Source: Thermoleophilia bacterium (GTDB lineage: Bacteria > Actinomycetota > Thermoleophilia > RBG-16-64-13). From it: a stretch of 64,000 bases of DNA. Both the position numbers and the translations under genes were made by a program. Numbering within the stretch: the stretch's first letter is position 1; each line of letters begins with the position of its first letter. The DNA lies in contig JAOAGT010000001.1 in the NCBI GenBank assembly GCA_026415615.1, positions 485,455 to 549,454 on the forward strand, written 5' to 3'. Below, piece by piece: positions 1 to 7,962 of this stretch. Below the pieces are notes generated by a model. The model did not search any database, was not told the origin of the DNA, and worked only from the letters and a program-made list of their open reading frames with translations.

Positions 1-34
1 AAGAGCATAGAAATTAAGGGGGGTTAAAGCAGAA

Positions 35-1393
35 ATGAAACGATTTATTGTCCTTGTCTTAGTGGCTCTTGTAGTCACCGCACTTCCCTTAGTAGCCGCC
101 TGCGGCGAGAAAGAGGAGTCCACTACCACCAGTGCCGTTAGCACTACTGCTGGCCAGAGCACTACAACCACCGGCGGTGCTACGACCAGCGAGGCGCAAA
201 CAACCACAACCGCCGGGAAGCCGGTCACCCTGTATGTGGGTGGAACCTTCGCCCTCACGGGGGCTTACGCCGAAGACTGCGCCGCCGTCTTGGCAGGGTT
301 CAAAGACTACATCGCTTGGGTCAACGACAACCACATTGTCGCCCCGTGGCATCAGGACCGCACTATCCCGGCAAACATCAAGTTTGAGCTCCTGTGGGCC
401 GATGACGCTTTGGCGCCAGACAAGACCCTAAGCATTTACGAAGAGTTCAAGGCCAAGGGCATGCTGGTGCAGCGCGTGAGCGGCTCACCCGAGGGCATGG
501 CTCTTAAGGACTTGCTGGTGGAGGACAATATCGGGGCAACCAGCCAGTCCACGTCGGCTGCGTACTTGACTCCTCCGGGCAATATTTTCCTCAATGCTCC
601 GGTCTACACAGACGAGATGGCGGCCATAGCGGAATGGTTCCTGGAAAGCTGGACCGAGTCACGCAAGCCGCGCATCGCCTACCTAACGGCTGATGCCGCA
701 TTGGGCCGCTCCATCGACATCCCGGAGCTAAAGGCCTATCTCGAGAAGCTCGGGTATGAGTTTGTCGGCGCTCAGTTTGTAGATCTTGTGCCCAAGGCCC
801 CGCCGACCACCCAGCTTGCTTGGCTCAAGGACAAGGGCGTCGACCTTGCAGTGGGTGTCATGGTTAACCCGGGAAGCCAGCCCACCATCAAGGAAGCCGT
901 GCGTCTTGGCATGGGCACGAATCAGCCCTACAAGATCACCTTTGGCTTTGGCAACCCCGGCCATCTGCAGATCTTCCTGCCTGCTATGAAGGAGCTTGCT
1001 GAGGGCGTTGTGGTGGCTGGCGACTTCTGCGCCGAGGACGCTCAGGTTCCGGGCATTGAATTCGCCAACATGCTCAAAGAGAAGTATGGCGCCGGCAAGA
1101 ACGCAAACTGCATGTACCTCGACGGTATTGTTGAGGCCATGACTCAGGTGGAGGCTCTGCGTCTTGCCGCTATGCAGGTGGATCCCAGCAAGCTGACGCC
1201 GGAAGATGTGCTTAAGAAGGGCTTCTGGCAGATCAAAGACCTGGATACCGGCGGAATCTTCATCTCGCCCTTCACCTATGGAGAGGGCGATGTGATGGGT
1301 CCGGATGTCTGCCGTATTCAGCAGGTGCAAAACGGCAAGATCGTGGATGTGGGCTCCTACCCGATGCGCTACATCCTGCCGACCAAGCAATAA
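35..1393 (+). CDS. ABC transporter substrate-binding lipoprotein (LivK-like, PBP type 1)
   Basis: A 452-residue extracytoplasmic solute-binding protein of the branched-chain amino acid (HAAT) class. It has an N-terminal hydrophobic signal with a lipobox ending at Cys23 (VAAC), then a Thr/Ser/Ala/Gly-rich linker to about residue 62, then a periplasmic-binding-type-1 domain opening with a beta-strand (VTLYVGGTFALTG). The start is ATG at 35, with a GGGGGG-rich ribosome site about 12 bases upstream. It is the most divergent of the five binding proteins here and has no permease gene downstream; its partners may lie left of the window. A terminator follows and the transhydroxylase genes come next, so it may deliver that enzyme's substrate, which is inference from position only. 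The ligand cannot be read from sequence. Confidence 0.9.
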   Translation: MKRFIVLVLVALVVTALPLVAACGEKEESTTTSAVSTTAGQSTTTTGGATTSEAQTTTTAGKPVTLYVGGTFALTGAYAEDCAAVLAGFKDYIAWVNDNHIVAPWHQDRTIPANIKFELLWADDALAPDKTLSIYEEFKAKGMLVQRVSGSPEGMALKDLLVEDNIGATSQSTSAAYLTPPGNIFLNAPVYTDEMAAIAEWFLESWTESRKPRIAYLTADAALGRSIDIPELKAYLEKLGYEFVGAQFVDLVPKAPPTTQLAWLKDKGVDLAVGVMVNPGSQPTIKEAVRLGMGTNQPYKITFGFGNPGHLQIFLPAMKELAEGVVVAGDFCAEDAQVPGIEFANMLKEKYGAGKNANCMYLDGIVEAMTQVEALRLAAMQVDPSKLTPEDVLKKGFWQIKDLDTGGIFISPFTYGEGDVMGPDVCRIQQVQNGKIVDVGSYPMRYILPTKQ

Positions 1394-1466
1394 GCTCTTT
1401 AAGTTGAGCCTCGCTGCGGGGCTTCCGCTAAAGACCGCGGCGTAGTATAAAGAAGAAGACAGCGGA

Positions 1467-1505
1467 AGGAGGGGGGTTCCTACGGGAGCTCCCCTCCTGG
1501 TTTTG
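1467..1505 (+). terminator. Probable intrinsic terminator after the first binding protein
   Basis: The arms AGGAGGGG (1467-1474) and CCCCTCCT (1491-1498) can form an 8-bp stem, followed by GGTTTTGTTGG. The loop also contains the palindrome GGGAGCTCCC, so two foldings compete. It lies between the SBP stop and the molybdoenzyme start and would separate the two transcription units or attenuate read-through. Confidence 0.6.
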
Positions 1506-1584
1506 TTGGTTAGAGAGCGCTAAGTAGGCCAGACCAGGGAGCCCAGCGTGGGGAGGGCCAGAGCAGGAAAGGAGGCCGTAGCAC

Positions 1585-4215
1585 ATGTCAGGGCCAGAGG
1601 CGAGACGAGAAGCCCAGCCAGAGCAGGGCGAAAAGACAGTAGTTCGCGGGCTTTGCTTTATCGGCATTCCCGCCGACTCAAACAGCGTGCAGGTAGAGTG
1701 CAAGAACGGAAGAATCGTCCGTATACGGCCTCTGCATTACAACTGGAAGTATCCAGATCTTAAGCCCTGGGAGATGAAGGCCCGGGGCAAAACCTTTTCT
1801 CCGTGTCTTAAGTCTCTTATTCCCCCGTACACTCTTGGCTATAAAAACCGGGTTTATTCCCCCAACCGCGTGCTTTACCCGCTAAAGAGAGTGGACTGGG
1901 ATCCGAGCGGGGCGCCGGGCTCTACAGGGCCGGGGGGCAGAAACACCCAAAATCGCGGCAAGAGCAAGTTTGTACGCATCTCCTGGGACGAGGCGCTTGA
2001 CATCGTCGCAAGCGAGCTTAAGCGCATCAAGGAGACGTACGGGATGGAAGCCGTGCTCTCCCAATCTGACGGACACGGAGAGACGGCGGTGGTACATGCC
2101 GCCCATGGGTGCATGCGGCGCTTGCTTAGGATCTTGGGGGGCTACACGCTGCAAACCCGCAATACCGATAGCTGGGAAGGCTGGTACTGGGGCGCCAAGC
2201 ATGTGTGGGGCTGCGAAAGCCTTGGACAAATGGTGCCGGTAGCTAACGTAATGTGGGACGTTTCTAAGCACTCGGACGGGATTCTCTTCTGGGGATGCGA
2301 CCCGGAAACTACGCCTTGGGGATTTGACGGCCAGCTGGCCAGCCGTCTTTGCTACTGGTGGAGCGAACTAGGCATCAAGTCTATCTACGTATGCCCTGAT
2401 CTCAACTATGGGGCGGCTGTGCACGCCGACAAGTGGGTTCCGGTCTTGCCGAACACTGACGCCGCTTTATATCTGGCCATAGCCTATGTGTGGATCACAG
2501 AAGGCACTTACGACAAGGAGTATGTGGAAACCCACACGGTAGGGTTTGATAAGTTCCGGGCGTACGTTCTGGGTGAAGAGGACGGGATTCCCAAGGATCC
2601 TAAGTGGGCGGCCGAGATTACCGGGGTGCCTTCGTACACCATCAGGGCACTTGCCCGCTACTGGGGCAAACACACAGTTTCTGTAGCTATCGGAAACGGT
2701 GGGCCGGGGATCCGCGGTCCGTACGCTACGGAGCCGGCTCGTTTGCAGGCTCTGCTCTTAGCCATGCAGGGTCTGGGCAAGCCGGGGGTGCACCAGTTTA
2801 AGATGATCGAATGGGGGCTTTATAACAAGAAGTCCAATATTCCTCTGCCCCCGCCTAAATACGTGCCGGTTGTGCTTGCGGCTCATCGCGGCTGGGCTTA
2901 CACGGACACTCCCCCGCAGTTTATTCCTAAAGATCTCATTCATGATGCGATTCTTAATCCGCCGATTAGCTGGTACGGCACAACGCTGTCTCGTGATTCT
3001 GTCGAGCAGCAATTCATCAAGTACACGTATCCACGTGAGGGTGGAACCGAGATTCATATGATTTGGACCGACACTCCTTCTTGGGTGACCTGTTGGAACG
3101 ACACCAACTCTTACGTGCGCGCATTGCAGCATCCCAAGATCGAGTTCATTCTCGCTCAGCATCCTTGGATGGAAAATGACTGTTTGCTAGCGGATCTGGT
3201 GCTGCCGTCGCTCACCGTTTTGGAGACCAAGGACATCGGCGTGGAGACGTTAAGCGGGCAATTTGCCTGCCTGTTCTATGAGGACCAAGCTATCGCCCCT
3301 CGCGGAGAGTCAAAGAGTGACTATGAGATCGTGTGCGCTATTGCCGAGCGCCTTGGCGTGTTGGAGGAGTACACCGGCGGCAAGAGCGTAGACGATTGGA
3401 TCAAGATCGGATGGGAGAATTCGGGTGCGGCAAACGAGATTAGCTTTGAGGAACTAAAAGAAAAAGGCTACTACGTAGTGCCCCAGGATCCCGACTGGGA
3501 GAAAGAAAAAGCCGGGCTGTACGATTTTTATGTGGACCCGGAAAACCATCCGCTTAGCACCCCAAGCGGCAAGATCGAGTTTTACTCCGAGCGCCTTGCC
3601 AAGCATTTCCCCGACGACAACGAGCGGCCGCCTATGCCGCGGTGGATTCCCGAAGGCGAGTCCCACAACGAAAACCGCCTTGGCGAACGGGGCAAAAAGT
3701 ACCCCTTGCTTGTGGTCTCGAACCATCCGCGCTGGAGAGTGCATTCGCAGCATGACGACATGGTGTGGCTAAGAGAGATTCGCACCTGCAAGATCAAAGG
3801 TCCAGACGGCTACTATTACGAACCTCTTTGGATCCATCCCGACGATGCGCGGCCGCGGGGAATCTCCGACGGCGACGTGGTCAAGATTTACAACGAACGG
3901 GGAGCGGTGCTGGCCGCAGCCTGGGTGACCGAAAGGATCAGACCCGGCGCTGTCTACATCGACCACGGAGCGCGCTGGGATCCGCTGGAGCCCGGGGTTC
4001 TAGATCGCGGCGGGGCTATCAACACCATTACTCCGCACAAGACAACCTCCAAGAACGCCACCGGCATGGTGTGTAGCGGCTTCTTGGTGGAGGTAGAGCG
4101 GGCTGATCTTGAGGAGCTACGCCGGCAGTATCCGGAGGCTTTTAGTCGACCTTATCATCCGGATGCGGGCTTTTGCCGGGAACGTGTGCTGGCGGGCAAA
4201 GACGAACTTAGCTGA
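1585..4215 (+). CDS. athL: Pyrogallol transhydroxylase / resorcinol hydroxylase-type molybdopterin oxidoreductase, large subunit
   Basis: An 876-residue DMSO-reductase-superfamily catalytic subunit expected to bind Mo-bis(MGD). Its length is close to the about 875-residue large subunit of Pelobacter acidigallici pyrogallol-phloroglucinol transhydroxylase. Like that enzyme it lacks the N-terminal CxxCxxxC cluster motif of most relatives: only one Cys precedes the NSVQVECKNG strand. A Thr-Asp-Ser-Trp stretch (Asp195, Ser196) and a His in SDGHGE (His164) fit the expected positions of the Mo ligand and active-site residues. The C-terminal cofactor domain has VVSNHPRWRVHSQHDD and a TTSKNATGM region. 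The start is ATG 1585 with AAAGGAGG 9 bases upstream. The small subunit follows after 15 bases. The enzyme moves hydroxyl groups on trihydroxybenzenes or hydroxylates resorcinol, so the exact substrate is uncertain. Confidence 0.82.
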   Translation: MSGPEARREAQPEQGEKTVVRGLCFIGIPADSNSVQVECKNGRIVRIRPLHYNWKYPDLKPWEMKARGKTFSPCLKSLIPPYTLGYKNRVYSPNRVLYPLKRVDWDPSGAPGSTGPGGRNTQNRGKSKFVRISWDEALDIVASELKRIKETYGMEAVLSQSDGHGETAVVHAAHGCMRRLLRILGGYTLQTRNTDSWEGWYWGAKHVWGCESLGQMVPVANVMWDVSKHSDGILFWGCDPETTPWGFDGQLASRLCYWWSELGIKSIYVCPDLNYGAAVHADKWVPVLPNTDAALYLAIAYVWITEGTYDKEYVETHTVGFDKFRAYVLGEEDGIPKDPKWAAEITGVPSYTIRALARYWGKHTVSVAIGNGGPGIRGPYATEPARLQALLLAMQGLGKPGVHQFKMIEWGLYNKKSNIPLPPPKYVPVVLAAHRGWAYTDTPPQFIPKDLIHDAILNPPISWYGTTLSRDSVEQQFIKYTYPREGGTEIHMIWTDTPSWVTCWNDTNSYVRALQHPKIEFILAQHPWMENDCLLADLVLPSLTVLETKDIGVETLSGQFACLFYEDQAIAPRGESKSDYEIVCAIAERLGVLEEYTGGKSVDDWIKIGWENSGAANEISFEELKEKGYYVVPQDPDWEKEKAGLYDFYVDPENHPLSTPSGKIEFYSERLAKHFPDDNERPPMPRWIPEGESHNENRLGERGKKYPLLVVSNHPRWRVHSQHDDMVWLREIRTCKIKGPDGYYYEPLWIHPDDARPRGISDGDVVKIYNERGAVLAAAWVTERIRPGAVYIDHGARWDPLEPGVLDRGGAINTITPHKTTSKNATGMVCSGFLVEVERADLEELRRQYPEAFSRPYHPDAGFCRERVLAGKDELS

Positions 4216-4230
4216 AAGGAGGTGAGCGCA

Positions 4231-5430
4231 ATGGGCAAGGTCATGGTTATCGATATCACCAAGTGTAACGGGTGTCACAACTGCCAGATCGCCTGCAAGG
4301 ACGAGCATTGCGGCAACGACTGGTCTCCCATCGCCAAGCCGCAACCGCTCACAGGGCAGTTTTGGACGCGAGTGATTGATAGGGTGCGGGGGCAGGTGCC
4401 CAAGGTAAAAGTGACCTATGAGCACAGCATCTGTCAGCACTGTGACGAGGCGCCCTGCATAAAGGCCTGCCCCGAAGGGGCGATCTACAAGCGTCCTGAT
4501 GGAATCGTGATAATTGATCCGGAGTTGTGTAAAGGAAGCCACAACTGTGTGGAGGCTTGCCCGTATCCCGGGGTGATCTTCTTTAACGAGGATCTTTTTA
4601 TTTCGCAAAAGTGCACCTTCTGCGCTCATCTCTTGGACCAGGGGTGGAAGGAGACCCGCTGCTCAGAGGCCTGCCCAACCGGCGCCATTACGGTGGGTGA
4701 AGAGGATGATCTGGCCGAGCTTATCGCCAAGGCCGAGGTGCTAAAGGCGGAGCTGGGAACTAAACCTCGGGTTTACTACATCGGTCTGCCGAGGCTGTTT
4801 GTGGCTGGCACTGTCTATGATCCCGAGGCGGATGAGGTTGTCGAGGGAGCAACGGTTAGCGTGAGCTTGGTGTCGGAGGATGGCGGGGGCGGCGCCGCCC
4901 GCGCCGGGGCGCCGGGCGGCGCCGCCCCAACCGCGACCGGCTCGCCTGAGCGCGTGGTGGCCACGGCTACCACCGACGAGTTCGGCGACTTCTGGATCGA
5001 CGGACTCGACAGGGGTGTCTATGTGGCTCGCATCGAAAAGGAAGGGCTGCGGCCGCTTGAGATTGGCCCGTTTGTTCTTGACAAGGACCTTAACCTGGGC
5101 GACATAGCGATGCACTGTGCATGGGAGACGGGCGCAATGAGGGCGATAGTCAACATTATGCCGGGCAACGCGGCTACCGCCGCGGGCTGGCGGGCGCGAG
5201 AGGTCAAGGTGCAGGGCGAGAAAGCCACCATCGGAGACATCCTGAGGGCTGTCTACCTAAAGGATGGCAAGACTTCGCTGTTTGAGCTTATCGCTACCGA
5301 GGAGGGGCTAAAGCCTGATTTTGCCGTTTTCATAAGCGGCGAGCTCGTGCGCGGAAAGGTTGACTGGAGCCGGCCGGTGCAGGACAGCGAACAGATCCAC
5401 GTTTGCGACTGGCCGATGCGCGACGCGTGA
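4231..5430 (+). CDS. athS: Transhydroxylase-type iron-sulfur small subunit with transthyretin-like and extra beta-grasp domains
   Basis: The electron-transfer subunit paired with the upstream molybdoenzyme, about 399 residues. Ferredoxin-like clusters come first: CNGCHNCQIAC near residues 12-22, CQHCDEAPCIKACP from Cys68, CKGSHNCVEACP, and CTFC from Cys128 with CSEACP near 148. A carboxypeptidase-regulatory/transthyretin-like domain follows at about 190-290, interrupted by a Gly/Ala/Pro loop coded by two palindromes. The last 100 residues (EVKVQGEKATIGDILRAVY to the QIHVCDW strand) look like a MoaD/ThiS beta-grasp fold without the terminal Gly-Gly. The known Pelobacter small subunit is about 274 residues, so this tail is additional. 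ATG 4231 is preferred over GTG 4222 because the full AAAGGAGGTGA site lies 5 bases before it. Confidence 0.8.
   Translation: MGKVMVIDITKCNGCHNCQIACKDEHCGNDWSPIAKPQPLTGQFWTRVIDRVRGQVPKVKVTYEHSICQHCDEAPCIKACPEGAIYKRPDGIVIIDPELCKGSHNCVEACPYPGVIFFNEDLFISQKCTFCAHLLDQGWKETRCSEACPTGAITVGEEDDLAELIAKAEVLKAELGTKPRVYYIGLPRLFVAGTVYDPEADEVVEGATVSVSLVSEDGGGGAARAGAPGGAAPTATGSPERVVATATTDEFGDFWIDGLDRGVYVARIEKEGLRPLEIGPFVLDKDLNLGDIAMHCAWETGAMRAIVNIMPGNAATAAGWRAREVKVQGEKATIGDILRAVYLKDGKTSLFELIATEEGLKPDFAVFISGELVRGKVDWSRPVQDSEQIHVCDWPMRDA
4887..4927. repeat. Pair of identical 14-bp GC palindromes inside a coding region
   Basis: GGGCGGCGCCGCCC occurs at 4887-4900 and again at 4914-4927, separated by 13 bases that can also fold (GCGCC..GGCGC). 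Each copy is a perfect palindrome. In frame they code a Gly/Ala/Arg/Pro loop within the transthyretin-like domain of the small subunit, where family members would have a short turn. This suggests an in-frame insertion. Confidence 0.75.
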
Positions 5431-5438
5431 CAGTTGGG

Positions 5439-6815
5439 TTAGCGACCTGCCGCCCGTAGCTTTGTTCTGCGTGGGGAGGATTGCACGGACTCCGGCCACT
5501 CGCGCGGGGAAAAGCGCTCTGTTGCCGGGTCTGTGTCTGCGGCGTATGGCGCCCGGGCTATTGAGCGGCGGTCACTCTTGTCCTGAGAGGCGATCCTGAT
5601 GCGATTGCGTCCGGCGAGCTTGGCTTTGTAAAGGGCAAGGTCTGCTCGGTGCAAGAGTGACTTGGCGTCCTCGCCGGGGCGGAGTCGCTCGGCGATGCCA
5701 AAGCTCATGCTGACTCGGATGGGGTCCGGACTGGTGTCCACCGGAAAGCGTGCGGCCTGAATCTTTTGCCGCAAGCGCTCGACGCGTCTGGCTGCATCAG
5801 CGGCTCTTGTCTCGGGCAAAAGCACACAGAACTCCTCGCCTCCTACCCGGGCCACCACATCGTAGTCGCGGAATTCCTCCTTTAGCATCTGGGCGACCCC
5901 GTACAGCACCTGGTCGCCAGCCAGGTGGCCGTACGTGTTGTTGATGTTACGGAGTAGATCAAGATCGCCGATGATTACGGTGACGGGGCGGGCGGTGCGG
6001 TTTGCTCGGGAAAGTTCCTTGTTTAGTGCTTCTTGGAAGTACCGGGCGTTGTAGAGCCCGGTCTTAACGTCGGTTGTCGCCTGACCCTCAAGAGATGGAA
6101 TCTTGAGGACAAGCCAAAAAGCATAGAGCGGGACAAGCATGACAAGGCTTGCATGGGGACTGGTGAGCCAAAGCAATGCGGCGGCTGCTCCAGTGATAAA
6201 CAGCCCAGCGTCGATAAGTAGGCCGGACCGGGCAAATACGCCCGACTTAGCCAGCGGCTCTTTTTTCCCGAGAGAGACCGCCAGGCCGACCATAAGGTGG
6301 TTAAGGACAACAAAGCAAGCAGTCGCGGCAGCGAGCGCCAGGGCTCCTTGGGCGCTTGCTTGTTCGCTCTCTCCGAGGATTGCGCCGTATGTGGCGGCCG
6401 CCGCCGAAAGTCCCACAATCAGGGAGAAAGTGTTGAAAGTCTGGATGTGCCAGGGATAGCGATGCCATATCCAGTCCACAAGGCAGGCAAAGAGCGCGAC
6501 AAAAATGGCCGAGCCGAGTCCCAGGGCCAGCAAAGCAAAGCTAAAAGCGGCTAATCCAAGGTCGTAGCTGGTTCGCGCAGTCTTCCCCTCGGCCTTTTGC
6601 AACTGACACACAGCTGCGATGATCACAGCAAAGACAAGGGTGATGAGACCTCTCCTGTCGCTGGGGAGCCTAAGTTCGCCGGGGACAAAAGCAAGCAAAG
6701 CAGCTCCGAGAACGGCTACTAGAGCAATGTAGCCTTTGGCTAAGCCAGAAAGCTGCCCGGGGGACCCAGTCCCTGCTGGGCCGGGCCAGCGGCAGTTGGA
6801 AAGACTCTGCTTCAC
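5439..6815 (-). CDS. Membrane-anchored diguanylate cyclase (GGDEF)
   Basis: A 458-residue protein that should make cyclic di-GMP from two GTP. About seven hydrophobic segments span residues 25-240 (a MASE-like sensory membrane region). The GGDEF domain begins at TGLYNARYF (252) and holds the metal-binding IGDLD (282-286), NTYGHLAGDQ and the signature GGEEF (325-329). An RxxD product-inhibition site (RDYD, 316-319) lies exactly five residues before it, so the cyclase is probably active and feedback-inhibited. The start is GTG 6815 with AGAAGGAG upstream. It converges on the transhydroxylase genes with an 8-base gap. Upstream on the same strand is a cyclic-di-GMP-I riboswitch, so its mRNA probably senses its own product. 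The last 45 residues are polar and probably disordered. Confidence 0.93.
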   Translation of the reverse strand: MKQSLSNCRWPGPAGTGSPGQLSGLAKGYIALVAVLGAALLAFVPGELRLPSDRRGLITLVFAVIIAAVCQLQKAEGKTARTSYDLGLAAFSFALLALGLGSAIFVALFACLVDWIWHRYPWHIQTFNTFSLIVGLSAAAATYGAILGESEQASAQGALALAAATACFVVLNHLMVGLAVSLGKKEPLAKSGVFARSGLLIDAGLFITGAAAALLWLTSPHASLVMLVPLYAFWLVLKIPSLEGQATTDVKTGLYNARYFQEALNKELSRANRTARPVTVIIGDLDLLRNINNTYGHLAGDQVLYGVAQMLKEEFRDYDVVARVGGEEFCVLLPETRAADAARRVERLRQKIQAARFPVDTSPDPIRVSMSFGIAERLRPGEDAKSLLHRADLALYKAKLAGRNRIRIASQDKSDRRSIARAPYAADTDPATERFSPREWPESVQSSPRRTKLRAAGR

Positions 6816-6833
6816 GATTCAACTACTCCTTCT

Positions 6834-6866
6834 GGACCCCAAGCGCTCCGGGAACCGCCGGGATCC
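6834..6866 (-). promoter_or_regulatory. Hairpin between riboswitch aptamer and cyclase start (candidate expression platform)
   Basis: On the minus strand GGATCCC (6866-6860) can pair with GGGGTCC (6840-6834), including one G-T pair, just before the AGAAGGAG ribosome site of the diguanylate cyclase. There is no T-run, so translational control or Rho-type termination is more likely than a classic intrinsic terminator. The switching partner strand was not worked out. Confidence 0.4.
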
Positions 6867-6869
6867 GCT

Positions 6870-6964
6870 CTGCCTTCGGTAGCCCGGCGGCCATAGCGTC
6901 TAGACGCCGTAGACCCGTAGCTTTGCGCCCCACAGTTTCCCGTGGTTTGCCTTTGTCGGAGCAG
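6870..6964 (-). promoter_or_regulatory. Cyclic di-GMP-I (GEMM-I) riboswitch aptamer
   Basis: Read on the minus strand, the segment has the class's conserved blocks in the right order: GGCAAACC, a short hairpin capped by a GAAA tetraloop (CCACGGGAAACTGTGG), GGCGCAAAGC, a second variable hairpin closed by CGTCTAGACG, and GCCGGGCTACCGAAGG. CTGC at the 5' edge pairs with GCAG at the 3' edge to close P1. It lies in the 5' leader of the GGDEF gene on the same strand. It should bind cyclic di-GMP and adjust expression of the cyclase that makes it. A covariance-model search (Rfam GEMM family) would settle it. Confidence 0.9.
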
Positions 6965-7100
6965 TTGAATTATCTCTGCTGGTTTATGCTCACGTCGCTT
7001 ACTCAAGGCTTACGTGCACACATTCTACAGCGGCGCACATGTTTTGCGCAAGCGTGCAATGTTGCGCGAGGGTGCAACGAACATAAGGCAGGCACCTACG

Positions 7101-7133
7101 GGTGGGCGCGAAACCGCAAGTTCCGCGCCCACC
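7101..7133 (-). terminator. GC hairpin downstream of the nitroreductase
   Basis: GGTGGGCGCG (7101-7110) and CGCGCCCACC (7124-7133) form a perfect 10-bp inverted repeat with a 13-base loop. It lies about 100 bases past the minus-strand nitroreductase stop and upstream of the riboswitch. There is no T-tract on either side, so the terminator role is tentative; it could instead stabilise the mRNA 3' end. Confidence 0.4.
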
Positions 7134-7239
7134 GGGCAAGATATCTAGCCTCTCGGCGTTACGCAGAGGCAACGCTGAGTTGCAAGCGCTGCCCGCCTGC
7201 TGGGTTGAGCGCTGCCGGGGTGCTCGGTTGCGAGTCTGC

Positions 7240-7929
7240 CTAACTCACAAACACGGCAAACTCATCCACCGGGATACGTGTACGCGGGAAGCGGTTGATG
7301 GGGGCGTCCCAGTCGGGGTAGCCCAGGGTGATCGCCACTACAAAGAGCTTATCCTCGGTGTCAGGTAGAACCTTGCGCAAAAGATCGGGGTAGCGGACGT
7401 TCGAACCGGTGATGCAGGTGCCTAACCCGCGAGAGTGAGCGGCAAGGCAGAGCGACTGGGCAAACAAGCCGGCGTCAAACAAAGCGTAGGGCTGGCCTAC
7501 GTCTCGAGGAATGGCCAGCACCAGGAGATGGGGGGCTCCAAACAGCTCAGCTCCAGCCACTGCCGGCGATACAGGCGGAGTTTGAGGCTTGATTCCCATC
7601 TTGGCTTCCTCTGCGGCCACAAACTCCATGCGGGTGCGGAACAATTCCTCCTGTCTTTTTTGGAAGCGTTCGGGTAGAGGAACCCGCGGGCCAAGATCGG
7701 ACGCTTCGGGAACGTCTCGCTCGGCATAGTCTCTAAGATCAGCCTTAAAGCGAGCAAGAGCCTCTCCGGAAAGCACATACACATAGGTGGTTTGGGTGTT
7801 GGTGGCCGAAGGGGCCCAGCGAGCATCCGCCAAAATCTCACGGATGACATCCTCAGGGACAGGATCAGGCCGGTAGCGGCGAATGGCTCGTCTTTCCGCC
7901 AAAGCTTTACTTACCGGGTTGTCGGTCAT
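7240..7929 (-). CDS. Nitroreductase-family FMN oxidoreductase
   Basis: A 229-residue flavoprotein of the nitroreductase fold, expected to use NAD(P)H and FMN to reduce nitro, quinone or other electrophilic groups. It opens with the family's RRAIRRYRPDPV motif and PSATNTQT, both contributing to FMN binding. It also has the helix SLCLAAHSRGLGTCITG and ends with a VAITLGYPDW strand. The start is ATG 7929 because CAAAGGAGG lies 7 bases upstream; an extended TTG/GTG start is unlikely. It is 33 bases downstream of the GH3 gene on the same strand, so the two are probably cotranscribed. The true substrate is unknown. Confidence 0.88.
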   Translation of the reverse strand: MTDNPVSKALAERRAIRRYRPDPVPEDVIREILADARWAPSATNTQTTYVYVLSGEALARFKADLRDYAERDVPEASDLGPRVPLPERFQKRQEELFRTRMEFVAAEEAKMGIKPQTPPVSPAVAGAELFGAPHLLVLAIPRDVGQPYALFDAGLFAQSLCLAAHSRGLGTCITGSNVRYPDLLRKVLPDTEDKLFVVAITLGYPDWDAPINRFPRTRIPVDEFAVFVS

Positions 7930-7962
7930 GCTGCACCTCCTTTGACTTGGGTTAGCCAAGAG

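Noticed and set aside
728-1390. 220-residue minus-strand ORF opposite the first binding protein
   Set aside because: It shadows a clear lipoprotein gene in a GC-rich region, with no ribosome site or motif.
7390-7405. GTTCGAACC as a tRNA T-loop
   Set aside because: It lies inside the nitroreductase coding sequence and no cloverleaf can be drawn.
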